Below, piece by piece: positions 16,118 through 24,836 of a DNA stretch of 64,000 nucleotides. Numbering within the stretch: position 1 is the first letter of the stretch; each line of letters begins with the position of its first letter. The notes under the pieces are model-generated. The model worked only from the letters and a program-made list of their open reading frames with translations. It had not been told where the DNA came from and did no database searches. Source of the DNA: JAEUIZ01 sp046155605 (GTDB taxonomy: Bacteria > Planctomycetota > Phycisphaerae > Phycisphaerales > UBA1924); assembly GCA_046155605.1 (NCBI GenBank), contig JBJXFQ010000098.1:1-64000 (forward strand), written 5' to 3'. The position numbers and the translations under genes are program-made.

Positions 16118-16614
16118 GGGTTGTTCCCTTGGTCAGTGGGCGTGAGGGCGGCGAACAAGTCGCCGATGGATCGGCCGATCCCCGGCACGACAACGTCCGC
16201 AGCGATCTCGGCGAACGGCGCGAGAACAAACCAACGCTCATGCAGCCGCGGATGCGGCACGGTCAGGCCCGGCTCGTCGATCGTCCACGGGCCATAGAGC
16301 AGAAGGTCGAGATCGAGCGTTCGTGAGCCCCAGCGACGCTCGCGGAGGCGGTCGCGGCCATGGGCTCGCTCGATCGCCAGAAGCGAATCAAGCAGCGCTC
16401 GCGGCGAGAGCAAGGTCGAGACTTCGATGACCGCGTTCAGGAACGGACCCGTGGCCACACCGCCGATGGGGTCGGTCTCGATGATCGAAGATCGTCGGAT
16501 GATCACCGTGCCGGGCAGCGAAGCGAGATCGGCGAAGGCGGCATTGATCAGCGCGCGGCGATCGCCGAGGTTGGAACCCAGGGCAATGAATGCGCGGCAA
16601 CACGGATCGTCCAC
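16114..16614 (-). CDS. folK: 2-amino-4-hydroxy-6-hydroxymethyldihydropteridine diphosphokinase
   Basis: 166 residues from GTG 16614. Family motifs are complete: AFIALGSNLGDRRALINAA at the N-terminus, GPFLNAVIEV, and the signature RERRWGSRTLDLDLLLYG, then VPHPRLHERWFVLAPFAEIA. It transfers pyrophosphate from ATP in folate synthesis; folP is at 60502-61401 in this window, not adjacent. It lies 36 bases downstream of the FliA-type sigma gene and overlaps the next gene by four bases, so folate and flagellar genes share one transcription direction. Confidence 0.95.
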   Translation of the reverse strand: MDDPCCRAFIALGSNLGDRRALINAAFADLASLPGTVIIRRSSIIETDPIGGVATGPFLNAVIEVSTLLSPRALLDSLLAIERAHGRDRLRERRWGSRTLDLDLLLYGPWTIDEPGLTVPHPRLHERWFVLAPFAEIAADVVVPGIGRSIGDLFAALTPTDQGNNP

Positions 16615-16650
16615 GGGGAACGGTAGTCGGGAGGCGACAGCCCGAAGCGG

Positions 16651-17517
16651 CTACTCGACGGGTTCGAGTTCGGGCGAGCGATTCTGCATGTGGCTCTTGA
16701 GCCGCAGCAGGATCGAACTGTGCATCTGGCTGACGCGCGACTCCGAGAGGGCGAGGGTCAGCCCGATCTCCTTCATGGTCATGCCCTCGTAGTAGTAGAG
16801 GATGACGATGAGACGTTCGGCGCGGCTGAGGCCACGGGTGATGAGGTCCTTGATGTCGCGTCGCTGCATTTCCTTGAGGGGGTTGCCCTCATCGTCCTCG
16901 CGCACGACGTCGATCTCGCGCGTCTCGCGGGTGCCGTCGCCCGCGTTGAACTTCCGCGTGATGCTGTGCGTGCTGACCGCGGAGCCGTCGCGCAGCACCT
17001 TGTCGAACTCCTCGGCTGGGAGTTGCAGGTGCTCGGCGAGTTCCGCGTCCGTCGGCCAGCGGCCGTGGCGCATGTGGAACTTGGTCCGTGCCGATTCGAC
17101 CTTGGCGGTGCGATGGCGCACCAGCCGCGGCACCCAGTCCATGTTGCGGAGTTCGTCGAGGATCGCGCCGCGGATGCGCTGGGCGCAGTACGTTTCGAAC
17201 TTCACGTTGCGCGCCAGGTCAAATGTCTCGATGGCGTCGCGGAGCCCGAAGACGCCCACGGACATCAGGTCCTCAACATCCACCTCGTTGGGAAGCCGCG
17301 TGTGGATGCGCTCGGCGTTGTACTTCACCAGCGGCAGATACCGCTCGAGTAGGAAGTTTCGGATCGGGTGCGATCGCTCTTTTTCTGCGCGGCATCCTTC
17401 GAACTCACGCCACACGTCCTGGATCGGTCGCTGCGCGAGCGGCACGAGTTTGCGTGGCACCGGCGGACGTGAAACTTTGGTCGTGACGCGCTGCTTCGAC
17501 TGCCTTGTCGCTGTCAT
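16651..17517 (-). CDS. fliA: FliA/WhiG-family RNA polymerase sigma factor
   Basis: 288 residues from ATG 17517, chosen because AAGGAGCCGACC precedes it; an in-frame ATG at 17535 lacks such a site. Region 2 is seen in NFLLERYLPLVKYNAERIH and VEDLMSVGVFGLRDAIETFD, with VKFETYCAQRIRGAILDELR typical of sigma-28. Region 3 is in GRWPTDAELAEHLQLP; region 4 in LIVILYYYEGMTMKEIGLTL and LSESRVSQMHSSI. It directs late flagellar and chemotaxis transcription. It lies at the end of the flhA-flhF-flhG series, the usual place in many motile bacteria. Confidence 0.92.
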   Translation of the reverse strand: MTATRQSKQRVTTKVSRPPVPRKLVPLAQRPIQDVWREFEGCRAEKERSHPIRNFLLERYLPLVKYNAERIHTRLPNEVDVEDLMSVGVFGLRDAIETFDLARNVKFETYCAQRIRGAILDELRNMDWVPRLVRHRTAKVESARTKFHMRHGRWPTDAELAEHLQLPAEEFDKVLRDGSAVSTHSITRKFNAGDGTRETREIDVVREDDEGNPLKEMQRRDIKDLITRGLSRAERLIVILYYYEGMTMKEIGLTLALSESRVSQMHSSILLRLKSHMQNRSPELEPVE

Positions 17518-17649
17518 GGTCGGCTCCTTGACCATCGGTTGCATTATCGGCCGCGTGAAGCGGCCTTTCGATCATCCTGCAAAACCTGACCCGTCCTGGG
17601 TCGCCTTCAGTATACCAACTTTCCGGCAGATGCAAGCCGGTAGTTGCCT

Positions 17650-17910
17650 TTACGCCTTTACCACCGGACTCTCACCGGTTCCGGCACCCTTGGGCACCGA
17701 CTTGCATCGCTCCACATGCTCGCTGACGACCTGTTCGAACACCAGCCCGATCGCCACTCCGACGACGAAACACACCGCCAGGCTCACGAGCGCCTGACGA
17801 ATCACCACCTGAGTCGGATTCCCCACCGCCATTCCTGAGATGACGGCGATGGCGAAGGCGCTGAGCGCGAATATGGCAGCCATGACTCTGGCCGAGACGC
17901 CCAAACTCAT
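17650..17910 (-). CDS. Small two-helix membrane protein in the flagellar operon
   Basis: 86 residues from ATG 17910 with a strong ribosome site (AAGGAGTGAAGAAGG). Two hydrophobic segments, about residues 8-27 and 37-58, are joined by a short loop (GNPTQVVIRQ), followed by a charged tail containing ERCKSVPKG. No family was recognised. Its place between flhG and fliA suggests a role in flagellar placement or assembly, but that rests only on position. Confidence 0.65.
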   Translation of the reverse strand: MSLGVSARVMAAIFALSAFAIAVISGMAVGNPTQVVIRQALVSLAVCFVVGVAIGLVFEQVVSEHVERCKSVPKGAGTGESPVVKA

Positions 17911-18052
17911 CCTTCTTCACTCCTTCGCGCCGGGAAACGGCGCGGCGATCCCGCCGGCCACTTGATCGGCACGACACCCTTCTTCATTCAATACGACGGG
18001 TTGCAAGTCACGCTCTTTCATCACATTTCAGGGTTGGAACCCCACCTCGCCG

Positions 18053-19003
18053 TTATGACCGGCATAAACCGAGCCTCGCCCAAATCCCGTGCGGACGCTC
18101 CGATTTCACCTCTGCACCGCTCGACCAGAATCGCTTCGAAAGGCCGGCACCGATATTTTGCAAGCCCTTGGAAAACAATGACTTGGAATCGTCAACGAGC
18201 AATGGCCGCCGCCGCCGCACGGCCAGCCCAACTTCACGATCGACTGGCAACCAGCCGAGCATCCCAGGCTGAAATCCTAAGAATCGGTGTGCCACGCTTG
18301 CGATCCGCGCATGAACGGCCGTCGCCTCCTTGCCGTCCTTCGCCTCGTTGATGACCAGATTCAGGCTTCCGCACTCACGGAGGGCGGCATCAGCGAGCGA
18401 CGCGCACTTGATCAACGCATACGCATCCGCCACCGACGTCGGCTCGGGCGTCGCGACCACGATCGCCACATGCGCGAGACTCATGAGCATCAGGATCTCG
18501 GCACCGAGGCCCGCACCCGTGTCCACGATTAGGATGTCCGCGTGTTGGTCGAGTTCTTCGAGCCCGCGAACGAAGCGCAGCCGCTCTTCAGGACGTAGGT
18601 CGGCTACGCGAGCCACGCCCGCCGCGCCGGGGATGAGTTTGAACCCCCCCGGCGCGTCGATGGCGATGTCGGCCAGCGAGATCGCGTGTTGCTCGCCCGC
18701 GCCGCGAAGGGATCGAGTCTGGTCGAGGCGTCGGGCAGGGGTAAGCCCGCAAAGGACGTCGGCGTTGGCCATGCCCAGATCGGCGTCGAGCAGCATGGCC
18801 CGCTTGCCGGCTCGTGCAAAGACGATGGCGAGGTTGACCGCGATGCTGGTCTTTCCGACTCCGCCCTTGCCGGAGGAGACGGTCACGATCCGAAGTCGCG
18901 ACGGGGCCATCCTCGCGGCGACGGGCGCAACGATGGCGCGCAGGCGCGCGGCCTGATCGCCGGGGAGCACGCCGAGCCTGGACATCGAGGCGACCGGGGT
19001 CAT
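18053..19003 (-). CDS. flhG: FlhG/MinD-like P-loop ATPase
   Basis: 316 residues. A deviant Walker A, SSGKGGVGKTSIAVNLA, lies near residues 42-58; MLLDADLGMANADVLCGL is the switch I/A' region and ILIVDTGAGLG is Walker B-like. AIVVATPEPTSVADAYALIK is characteristic of FlhG/FleN. It should antagonise FlhF and set flagellar number and position at the membrane. Its ATG overlaps the flhF stop by four bases. The N-terminal ~40 residues (RLGVLPGDQAARLRAI) resemble the FlhF-activating segment of other FlhGs. Confidence 0.92.
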   Translation of the reverse strand: MTPVASMSRLGVLPGDQAARLRAIVAPVAARMAPSRLRIVTVSSGKGGVGKTSIAVNLAIVFARAGKRAMLLDADLGMANADVLCGLTPARRLDQTRSLRGAGEQHAISLADIAIDAPGGFKLIPGAAGVARVADLRPEERLRFVRGLEELDQHADILIVDTGAGLGAEILMLMSLAHVAIVVATPEPTSVADAYALIKCASLADAALRECGSLNLVINEAKDGKEATAVHARIASVAHRFLGFQPGMLGWLPVDREVGLAVRRRRPLLVDDSKSLFSKGLQNIGAGLSKRFWSSGAEVKSERPHGIWARLGLCRS

Positions 19004-20409
19004 CGCTTCTCCGGTCCATCGAAGATGAGGCGGGCGAGGCGATCGGGGTCGCCCACCTCGATGTGATCGGGAACCTCCTGCCCGGTCGTGATGAAACTGA
19101 ACTTCAGCGCGAGTTTCTGCGCGACGGCCATCAGCACGCCGTAGTTCACCGCCTCGTCCAGTTTCGTCATAATCACGCGATTGGGTCCGACCGGCTTGAA
19201 TCGCTCGGCGGCCTCCAGCACCACGGCCTCGCTCGCGGCGCTCGAAAGCACGAGATGCGTCTGGTGTGGGCGGGCGGCCTCGATAAACGCTCGGAGTTCG
19301 TCGAGCCGCGCCGCGTCACGGGGCGGCCGGCCGGCCGTGTCGATCAGCACCACCTCGCAACCCGCCAGCGACTGGCACGTCGGTCCCATGTCCCGTGGTG
19401 TCAGCACGACCTTCAGCGGCAATCCAATGATCTCGGCATATGTACGGAGTTGATCCACCGCCGCGATGCGGTAGGTGTCCGTGGTGATAAGCCCGACGCG
19501 ACGGCCTTGGCGGAGTTTGTACGCCGCGGCCAGTTTCGCGACCGTTGTCGTCTTCCCCACGCCCGTAGGCCCGATGAGCGCGATGGTGAGCGGACGGCCA
19601 TCTGCGGGACGGGCGATCGGGGCCGCGCCATCGCCGGGCAGGAGCGACGCGATTTGACGCAGAATCGCGGCATGTACGGTGGACTCATCACGCAGTTCTG
19701 CGGCCGAGAGTTGCTCGCGCACGGTCGCGACGATCCCGTCGGCGATTTCCGTCGCGACATCGCCCTCGAGCAGTCGGAGGTACGAGTGCATCAGCGCGTC
19801 GGGCATCGCCGGCGAGGGACGGGCGCGATCGCTCACGACGCTCCGCGTCGCCTGGAGCACCTGGCCGACCAGCCGCTTGATGGTGGCCAACTCGGAATCG
19901 ATCGCGAATTCCGTGCGAGGCTCGACCATGCGCGAAGGGGAATCCGCCGCCGGCCCGGCCGCGATTGAAGGGCGAACCCGGGGAGCCGCCGGCGCGGGGC
20001 GCTCTCCGAACTCGATCGGATCCGCAACCGCGGCAGCTCGCGCCGCCATTGGTCCGGCAACAGCGGCGTACGCCTCGACAGGCCGCGGAACCCGCGCACG
20101 CTCGGTTGTTGGGATCGACGGCTTGATCGGCGGTGTCGTCGCTCGGGCTGGCTGCTCGCCCGAAGGTCGCGGGGCGCTGACCCGCGATTCCACACTGGGC
20201 CGAGGCTTCACCAGCGGCTTCTTCGCGAGGTTCGCGTCGTCCGAGGCCGTGATCTCGACGACCGACTGCCCGCCTAATCCGAGCCAACCGCCGACGGTGA
20301 ACGTCTTGGTGTGGAGGATAACGGCATCCTTGCCGAGGTCACGTTTGACCTCTGCGAGGGCTTCGCCGATCGTCCGTGCGCGATACGTCTTCAGGTTCAT
20401 GCGCGCCAT
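19000..20409 (-). CDS. flhF: Flagellar biosynthesis SRP-like GTPase FlhF
   Basis: 469 residues; ATG 20409 or 20400 (MNLKTYRA) are both possible starts. The N-terminal MNLKTYRARTIGEALAEVKR is the FlhF B-domain signature. A Pro/Ala/Arg-rich linker of about 150 residues follows. The NG domain has GPTGVGKTTTVAKLAAAYKL near residue 277, LITTDTYRIAAVDQLRTYAE, VLIDTAGRPPRD and FIEAARPHQTHLVLS, all SRP-GTPase motifs. It marks the flagellar pole or site and is paired with FlhG, with which it shares an ATGA overlap. Confidence 0.95.
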   Translation of the reverse strand: MARMNLKTYRARTIGEALAEVKRDLGKDAVILHTKTFTVGGWLGLGGQSVVEITASDDANLAKKPLVKPRPSVESRVSAPRPSGEQPARATTPPIKPSIPTTERARVPRPVEAYAAVAGPMAARAAAVADPIEFGERPAPAAPRVRPSIAAGPAADSPSRMVEPRTEFAIDSELATIKRLVGQVLQATRSVVSDRARPSPAMPDALMHSYLRLLEGDVATEIADGIVATVREQLSAAELRDESTVHAAILRQIASLLPGDGAAPIARPADGRPLTIALIGPTGVGKTTTVAKLAAAYKLRQGRRVGLITTDTYRIAAVDQLRTYAEIIGLPLKVVLTPRDMGPTCQSLAGCEVVLIDTAGRPPRDAARLDELRAFIEAARPHQTHLVLSSAASEAVVLEAAERFKPVGPNRVIMTKLDEAVNYGVLMAVAQKLALKFSFITTGQEVPDHIEVGDPDRLARLIFDGPEKR

Positions 20410-20493
20410 CCTGGCTTAGCAAACCAACCCGGCGTCCTGCCGAGAGCGTGCAGCATAGCGACCTTTCAGGTAATTGCAAGGCGCATGAGCGAC

Positions 20494-22674
20494 TCAGGCC
20501 GCCCGCGCCGCCCCCGGAGCCTTCACCTCCTCCGACGAGACCAACGCCATGGATTCCACCTCCACGGTCGGAACGATCTCGTTGTAGCCCAGCACCGACA
20601 CCCCCGGCACATGAGCCTCGACAATCTGCCGCACCACCGACCGCACCGACGGCGACGCGATCACCACCGGCGGGTGCCCGGCCGTGGAAACCTTGTTGAG
20701 CGCCGAGACAATCGCCCCCGCGACATTCGCGCCGACCGCCGACGGCATGCGCAGGATCGTGCCCGAGTTCGTTCGCTCGATGTACCCCTCGATCAGGTCA
20801 TCAACCGCCGGATCGAGCGTAACACACACGATCCGCTGCCGTTTGGGGTCATTCGGCGAAGGCGACGAATGCAACTGGCAAATCGTGCGCCGGAGGGCAT
20901 TCCGCACATATTCGGTCAGCACGTCGAGGTCTTTGGATTTCGGTGCCCAATCGGCGAGCGTCTCGATGATCGCCTCCATGTCGCGGATCGGGATCCGTTC
21001 GCGGAGCAGATTCTGGAGCACCTTTTGCAGTTCGCCCGGCTTGACGAGCGACGGCACCGCCTCTTCGACCAGTTTGGGGCTTCGCTGTTTGAGTTGCTCG
21101 ACGAGGTTCACGACTTCCTCGCGCGTCAGCAGTTCCGACGCGTGCCGCTTCACCACCTCGGCCAGGTGCGTGCCCAGCACACTCACGGCATCGACAACGG
21201 TGTAGTTCATGGTCTCGGCGCGCTGGCGCTGCGCCGGCTCGATCCATCGCGCTTCGAGCCCGAACGCCGGCTCGCGCGTGACCTCGCCCTCGATCGGCCC
21301 GCTGGCGAGCCCGGAATCCATCGCCAGGAGTTTGCCCGGGCGCGTGTGGCCATCCGCGACGGGGCTGCCGCGGACCTTGATGCGATAGTCGGTCGCGCTG
21401 AGTTGCATGTTGTCCCGGATGCGGACGGGCGGGAGCACCATGCCCAACTCGGTCGCGAGTTGGCGGCGGATGGCGCTGATGCGCCCGAGCAGGTCGCCGC
21501 CCTGAGCCGCATCGACAAGGCTCACGAGCCCATAGCCGAGTTCGAGTTCGAGCACATCGACCTTGAGCAACGTCTCGACCGCCGGACCCTCCGTCCCTTC
21601 CTTCGTCGCGGCCTTCTCCTGCTCGGCGATCTTCGCGCTCGCGGCCCGGCGACGCGTGCGAGACATCGCCCACGACAGCGCCGCCAGCCCGCCACCGCTG
21701 ACCACGAGCGGGATGGTTGGCAGCGGGCTCAACGCCAGGATGAACAGGAACCCCGCGGTGATCGCCAGGCCCCGCGGCTGGCTGATGAGTTGGTCGGTCA
21801 GTTCGTCGCCGAGTTGCTGCTTCGACCCCGAGCGCGTCACGATCAACGCCGAGGCGATCGCGACGACGAACGATGGAATCTGCGACGTCAGCCCGTCGCC
21901 GATGGTCAGCCGCGTGAAGACCTCCGCGGTCTTCATCGGATCGTCCCAGCCGCGGACGATCATGCCCACGGCGAACCCGCCCAGGATGTTGATGACCGTG
22001 ATGATGAGGCCCGCCACCGCGTCGCCACGCACAAACTTGCTGGCACCGTCCATCGCGCCGAAGAAGTCGGCCTCCTGCCTGATCTGCTCGCGCCGCCGAC
22101 GCGCCTCCGCCTCATTGATGACCCCCGCGTTCAGGTCGCTGTCGATCGCCATCTGCTTGCCGGGCATCGCGTCGAGCGTGAACCTCGCGGCGACCTCGGA
22201 GATTCGCGTGGCGCCCTTGGTGATAACAACAAACTGCACAACGATGAGAATCAGGAAAATGACCACGCCCACAAAGAGCGATTCGCCGGCGACAAAGTCC
22301 CCGAATGCCTGGATGACGTGGCCCGCCGTGCCCGCGGCCTCTTCCGGCGTGCTCGCCGTCGTCGAGAGGATCAGCCGCGTCGAGGCGATGTTGAGCACCA
22401 GCCGCAGCAGCGTGAGCGCCAGCAGCAGCGACGGAAACACGCTGAAATCCAGCGGGTGATCCATATAGATCGTCGTCAGCAGCACGATCACCGCGATCGT
22501 GATGTTCGCGCAGATCAGGATGTCCATGATCCACGTCGGCACCGGCACCAGCAGCACCGCCAACAGCGACACGAACCCGATCGGCACGACCAACCCACGA
22601 TGCGAACGCAGGCGGTGCATCCACGACGGAAGCATCGCGACACGCGGCGACGTTGGTGCGATCACGGGTGGCAT
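20494..22674 (-). CDS. flhA: Flagellar export gate protein FlhA
   Basis: 726 residues. About eight transmembrane segments occupy the first 330 residues, with the FHIPEP-family stretch LTLLRLVLNIASTRLIL and a loop DAMPGKQMAIDSDLNAGVIN. The cytoplasmic half contains LELELGYGLVSLVDAAQGGD, MNYTVVDAVSVLGTHLAEVV and the C-terminal chaperone-docking region. Length is slightly above the usual 690-700. It is the major gate component of the flagellar type III export apparatus, lying 13 bases after flhB in the same operon. Confidence 0.96.
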   Translation of the reverse strand: MPPVIAPTSPRVAMLPSWMHRLRSHRGLVVPIGFVSLLAVLLVPVPTWIMDILICANITIAVIVLLTTIYMDHPLDFSVFPSLLLALTLLRLVLNIASTRLILSTTASTPEEAAGTAGHVIQAFGDFVAGESLFVGVVIFLILIVVQFVVITKGATRISEVAARFTLDAMPGKQMAIDSDLNAGVINEAEARRRREQIRQEADFFGAMDGASKFVRGDAVAGLIITVINILGGFAVGMIVRGWDDPMKTAEVFTRLTIGDGLTSQIPSFVVAIASALIVTRSGSKQQLGDELTDQLISQPRGLAITAGFLFILALSPLPTIPLVVSGGGLAALSWAMSRTRRRAASAKIAEQEKAATKEGTEGPAVETLLKVDVLELELGYGLVSLVDAAQGGDLLGRISAIRRQLATELGMVLPPVRIRDNMQLSATDYRIKVRGSPVADGHTRPGKLLAMDSGLASGPIEGEVTREPAFGLEARWIEPAQRQRAETMNYTVVDAVSVLGTHLAEVVKRHASELLTREEVVNLVEQLKQRSPKLVEEAVPSLVKPGELQKVLQNLLRERIPIRDMEAIIETLADWAPKSKDLDVLTEYVRNALRRTICQLHSSPSPNDPKRQRIVCVTLDPAVDDLIEGYIERTNSGTILRMPSAVGANVAGAIVSALNKVSTAGHPPVVIASPSVRSVVRQIVEAHVPGVSVLGYNEIVPTVEVESMALVSSEEVKAPGAARAA

Positions 22675-22687
22675 GCTCTAATCGCCG

Positions 22688-23752
22688 TCAGGCCGCCCTC
22701 CCGTTGATGCGATACACATACGCCAGCACCTCGGCCACCGCCTCGTAGAACTCCGCCGGCACCTCGCGACCGATCTCAACCTCCCAATACAGCCCTCGCG
22801 CCAGCGGCGGACGCTCCACGATCGTCACGCCCGCGGCGATCGCCACCCGACGGATGTGGAACGCCATCTCGTCCGCGCCTTTGGCCACCACCTTCGGCGC
22901 TCGCATCTTCACCGGGTCATACCGCAGCGCCACCGAGAAGTGCGTCGGGTTCGTGACCACCACATCCGCCCGCGGCACCTCCGCCTGGATCTTGTGCATC
23001 AGCAACTCCCTCGCCATGCGGAAGCGACGCGACTTGATCTCGGGGTCGCCGTCCATCGACCGGCGCTCGTCCTTGACCTCCTGCCTCGTCATGCGGAGGT
23101 CCTGGACATGACGCCAGCGATGAAAGATCAGGTCCACGATGCCCATGATGATGAGCAGCAGCAGCAGCCACAGCGTCAGGTCCAAGGCCATGCGGAGCAC
23201 CACAAGCGAGCCGGCAAACAACGAGAGCCCCGGGAGGGCCGCGATCTTCGGAAGATCGCCCGCCAGCACGAGCGTGGCGACGCCGATGACCACGACGAGT
23301 TTGGCCGAGTTCATCGCCGACTTCAGCAGGCCGCGAACGCCGAAGATGCGCTTCAGCCCCGCGGCGGGGTTCAACTTGTTCAGATCGGGCGTCAGCGGCT
23401 TGAGCGTGATCAGCCAGCCCACCTGAAGAAACTGCGCCACATACGCGACGGCGAACATGATCGCCAGCGCCGGGCCGACCACCCAAGCCGCCGTGATCGC
23501 GGCGTTGATTCCCGCATCGCGCAGCGCGCCAGGGTCGAGCAGGTCGCCCATCTCCCCATCGAGCCCGTGCCGCATGAGCGTGCCGAGGATGCCCGTGCCC
23601 GCCGAGCCGAGCAGCGCAAGCAGCGCAACGCCCGCGGCGAGTTCGACGGCGGCCGAGAGGTCGGTGCTCTTGGGAACCTGCCCGCGCCCGCGCGCCTCCG
23701 ATCGGCGACGTGCCGTCGGAAGTTCCGTTTTGTCGCCCAGATCCTCCGCCAT
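22688..23752 (-). CDS. flhB: Flagellar export switch protein FlhB
   Basis: 354 residues. The start MAEDLGDKTELPTARRRSEA is typical of FlhB. Four transmembrane segments lie between residues 30 and 210. The autocleavage motif NPTH (Asn 268) is present in VVTNPTHFSVALRYD, so substrate-specificity switching by self-cleavage should work. The C-domain ends AEVLAYVYRINGRAA. It is preceded by fliR with a gap of nine bases. Confidence 0.96.
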   Translation of the reverse strand: MAEDLGDKTELPTARRRSEARGRGQVPKSTDLSAAVELAAGVALLALLGSAGTGILGTLMRHGLDGEMGDLLDPGALRDAGINAAITAAWVVGPALAIMFAVAYVAQFLQVGWLITLKPLTPDLNKLNPAAGLKRIFGVRGLLKSAMNSAKLVVVIGVATLVLAGDLPKIAALPGLSLFAGSLVVLRMALDLTLWLLLLLIIMGIVDLIFHRWRHVQDLRMTRQEVKDERRSMDGDPEIKSRRFRMARELLMHKIQAEVPRADVVVTNPTHFSVALRYDPVKMRAPKVVAKGADEMAFHIRRVAIAAGVTIVERPPLARGLYWEVEIGREVPAEFYEAVAEVLAYVYRINGRAA

Positions 23753-23761
23753 GGTCCGTCC

Positions 23762-24544
23762 TTATGCCGCCCTTGCCCACTGGTCCAACAGCGTCAGCAC
23801 CCGCTCGAGTTCGTCCGAAACCGCGTTCTGCGTCACCGCGAGCGAGCCGACGAGCATCGCCAGGCCCGCGAGAATCTTGACGATGAACCCGACGCTCATG
23901 ACGTTGATCTGCGGCATGGTCTTGCTCATGAATCCGAGCGCGACCATGATGAGGAAGATGACACCCGTGACCGGGGCCGCCACGCGCACCGCCAACTCCA
24001 TGCCCGCGCCGAGCACGCCGACAACCATGTCAAGCGGGGTGTGCCGGAGCGCGAGGCCCCCGATGGGAATGGTCTCAAACGTGCGTGCCAGAATGAGCAC
24101 GATCGCCTCCAGGCCGTCGAGCGTCAGGAACACCGCGATCGCCACGAACATCAGAATCTGCCCCAGCACTTCCGAATCAACGCCCGCTTCCGGATTGAAC
24201 ACCCGCGCCAGCCCCAGCCCCATCTGGTGGCCCATGATGAAGCCCGCCAGTTCCAGCGCCAGGATCGGCAGCACCGCGACCAGCCCCATCGTCCAGCCGA
24301 TGACCGCCTCGCAGACCACCATCCCCAAAAGCCCGAACATGTCCACGCGCTCGGGCATCTGCATGATCGGCATGACGCCGGGATAGATGGCCGCGCCGAG
24401 CATGAACGCCAGCAACGCGCGGAACCGCGCCGGCGCCATGCGATTGCCCAGGATCGGCGTCAGCATGAAGAGCCCCGCCACGCGCGCAACCACCAACAGC
24501 AGCGGCACCAGGTGCGGGAGCATGGCGTTGAGGAACGTGGCCAT
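23762..24544 (-). CDS. fliR: Flagellar export protein FliR
   Basis: 260 residues, normal length, with about six transmembrane segments. RVAGLFMLTPILGNRMAPAR near the N-terminus and GAAIYPGVMPIM match the family, as does GEVLGQILMFVAIAVFLTLDG-like sequence in the middle (here SEVLGQILMFVAIAVFLTLD). It forms part of the FliPQR export channel and follows fliQ by 12 bases. Confidence 0.95.
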   Translation of the reverse strand: MATFLNAMLPHLVPLLLVVARVAGLFMLTPILGNRMAPARFRALLAFMLGAAIYPGVMPIMQMPERVDMFGLLGMVVCEAVIGWTMGLVAVLPILALELAGFIMGHQMGLGLARVFNPEAGVDSEVLGQILMFVAIAVFLTLDGLEAIVLILARTFETIPIGGLALRHTPLDMVVGVLGAGMELAVRVAAPVTGVIFLIMVALGFMSKTMPQINVMSVGFIVKILAGLAMLVGSLAVTQNAVSDELERVLTLLDQWARAA

Positions 24545-24556
24545 CGGTCGAATCCG

Positions 24557-24820
24557 CTACGCGCCGGCGAGCGAGAGCATTTGCCCCGCGTAATCCACGA
24601 GTTTGGCGATGATCCACGGCAGGAGAACCGCCGCCGCCACGATCATCGCCACGACCTTCGGAACGAAACTGAGCGTTTGGTCCTGGATCGATGTGATTGA
24701 CTGCGCCAGGCTCACGAGGATGCCGATCAACAGCCCCGCGGCCAGGATCGGCGCGGCGATCTTCAGCGATACCGTCAGCATCTCGCGCGCCATCGACACC
24801 GCCGCCTCGTCGTAGTGCAT
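24557..24820 (-). CDS. fliQ: Flagellar export protein FliQ
   Basis: 87 residues from ATG 24820, chosen because AAGGAGTCACGG precedes it; an upstream start would overlap fliP. Two transmembrane helices and the family sequence LVSLAQSITSIQDQTLSFVP are present. Length equals the usual 86-90. It is a subunit of the FliPQR channel, following fliP by 16 bases. Confidence 0.96.
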   Translation of the reverse strand: MHYDEAAVSMAREMLTVSLKIAAPILAAGLLIGILVSLAQSITSIQDQTLSFVPKVVAMIVAAAVLLPWIIAKLVDYAGQMLSLAGA

Positions 24821-24836
24821 CCGTGACTCCTTCGGG

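Noticed and set aside
20311..22707. Very long open frame on the plus strand (798 codons) across flhF/flhA
   Set aside because: It is antisense to clear flhA and flhF and consists of Arg/His-rich low-complexity translation, as expected for the opposite strand of a GC-rich gene.
22856..24700. Plus-strand open frame of 614 codons
   Set aside because: Antisense to flhB, fliR and part of fliQ; no domain and strongly biased to Arg, His and Asp.
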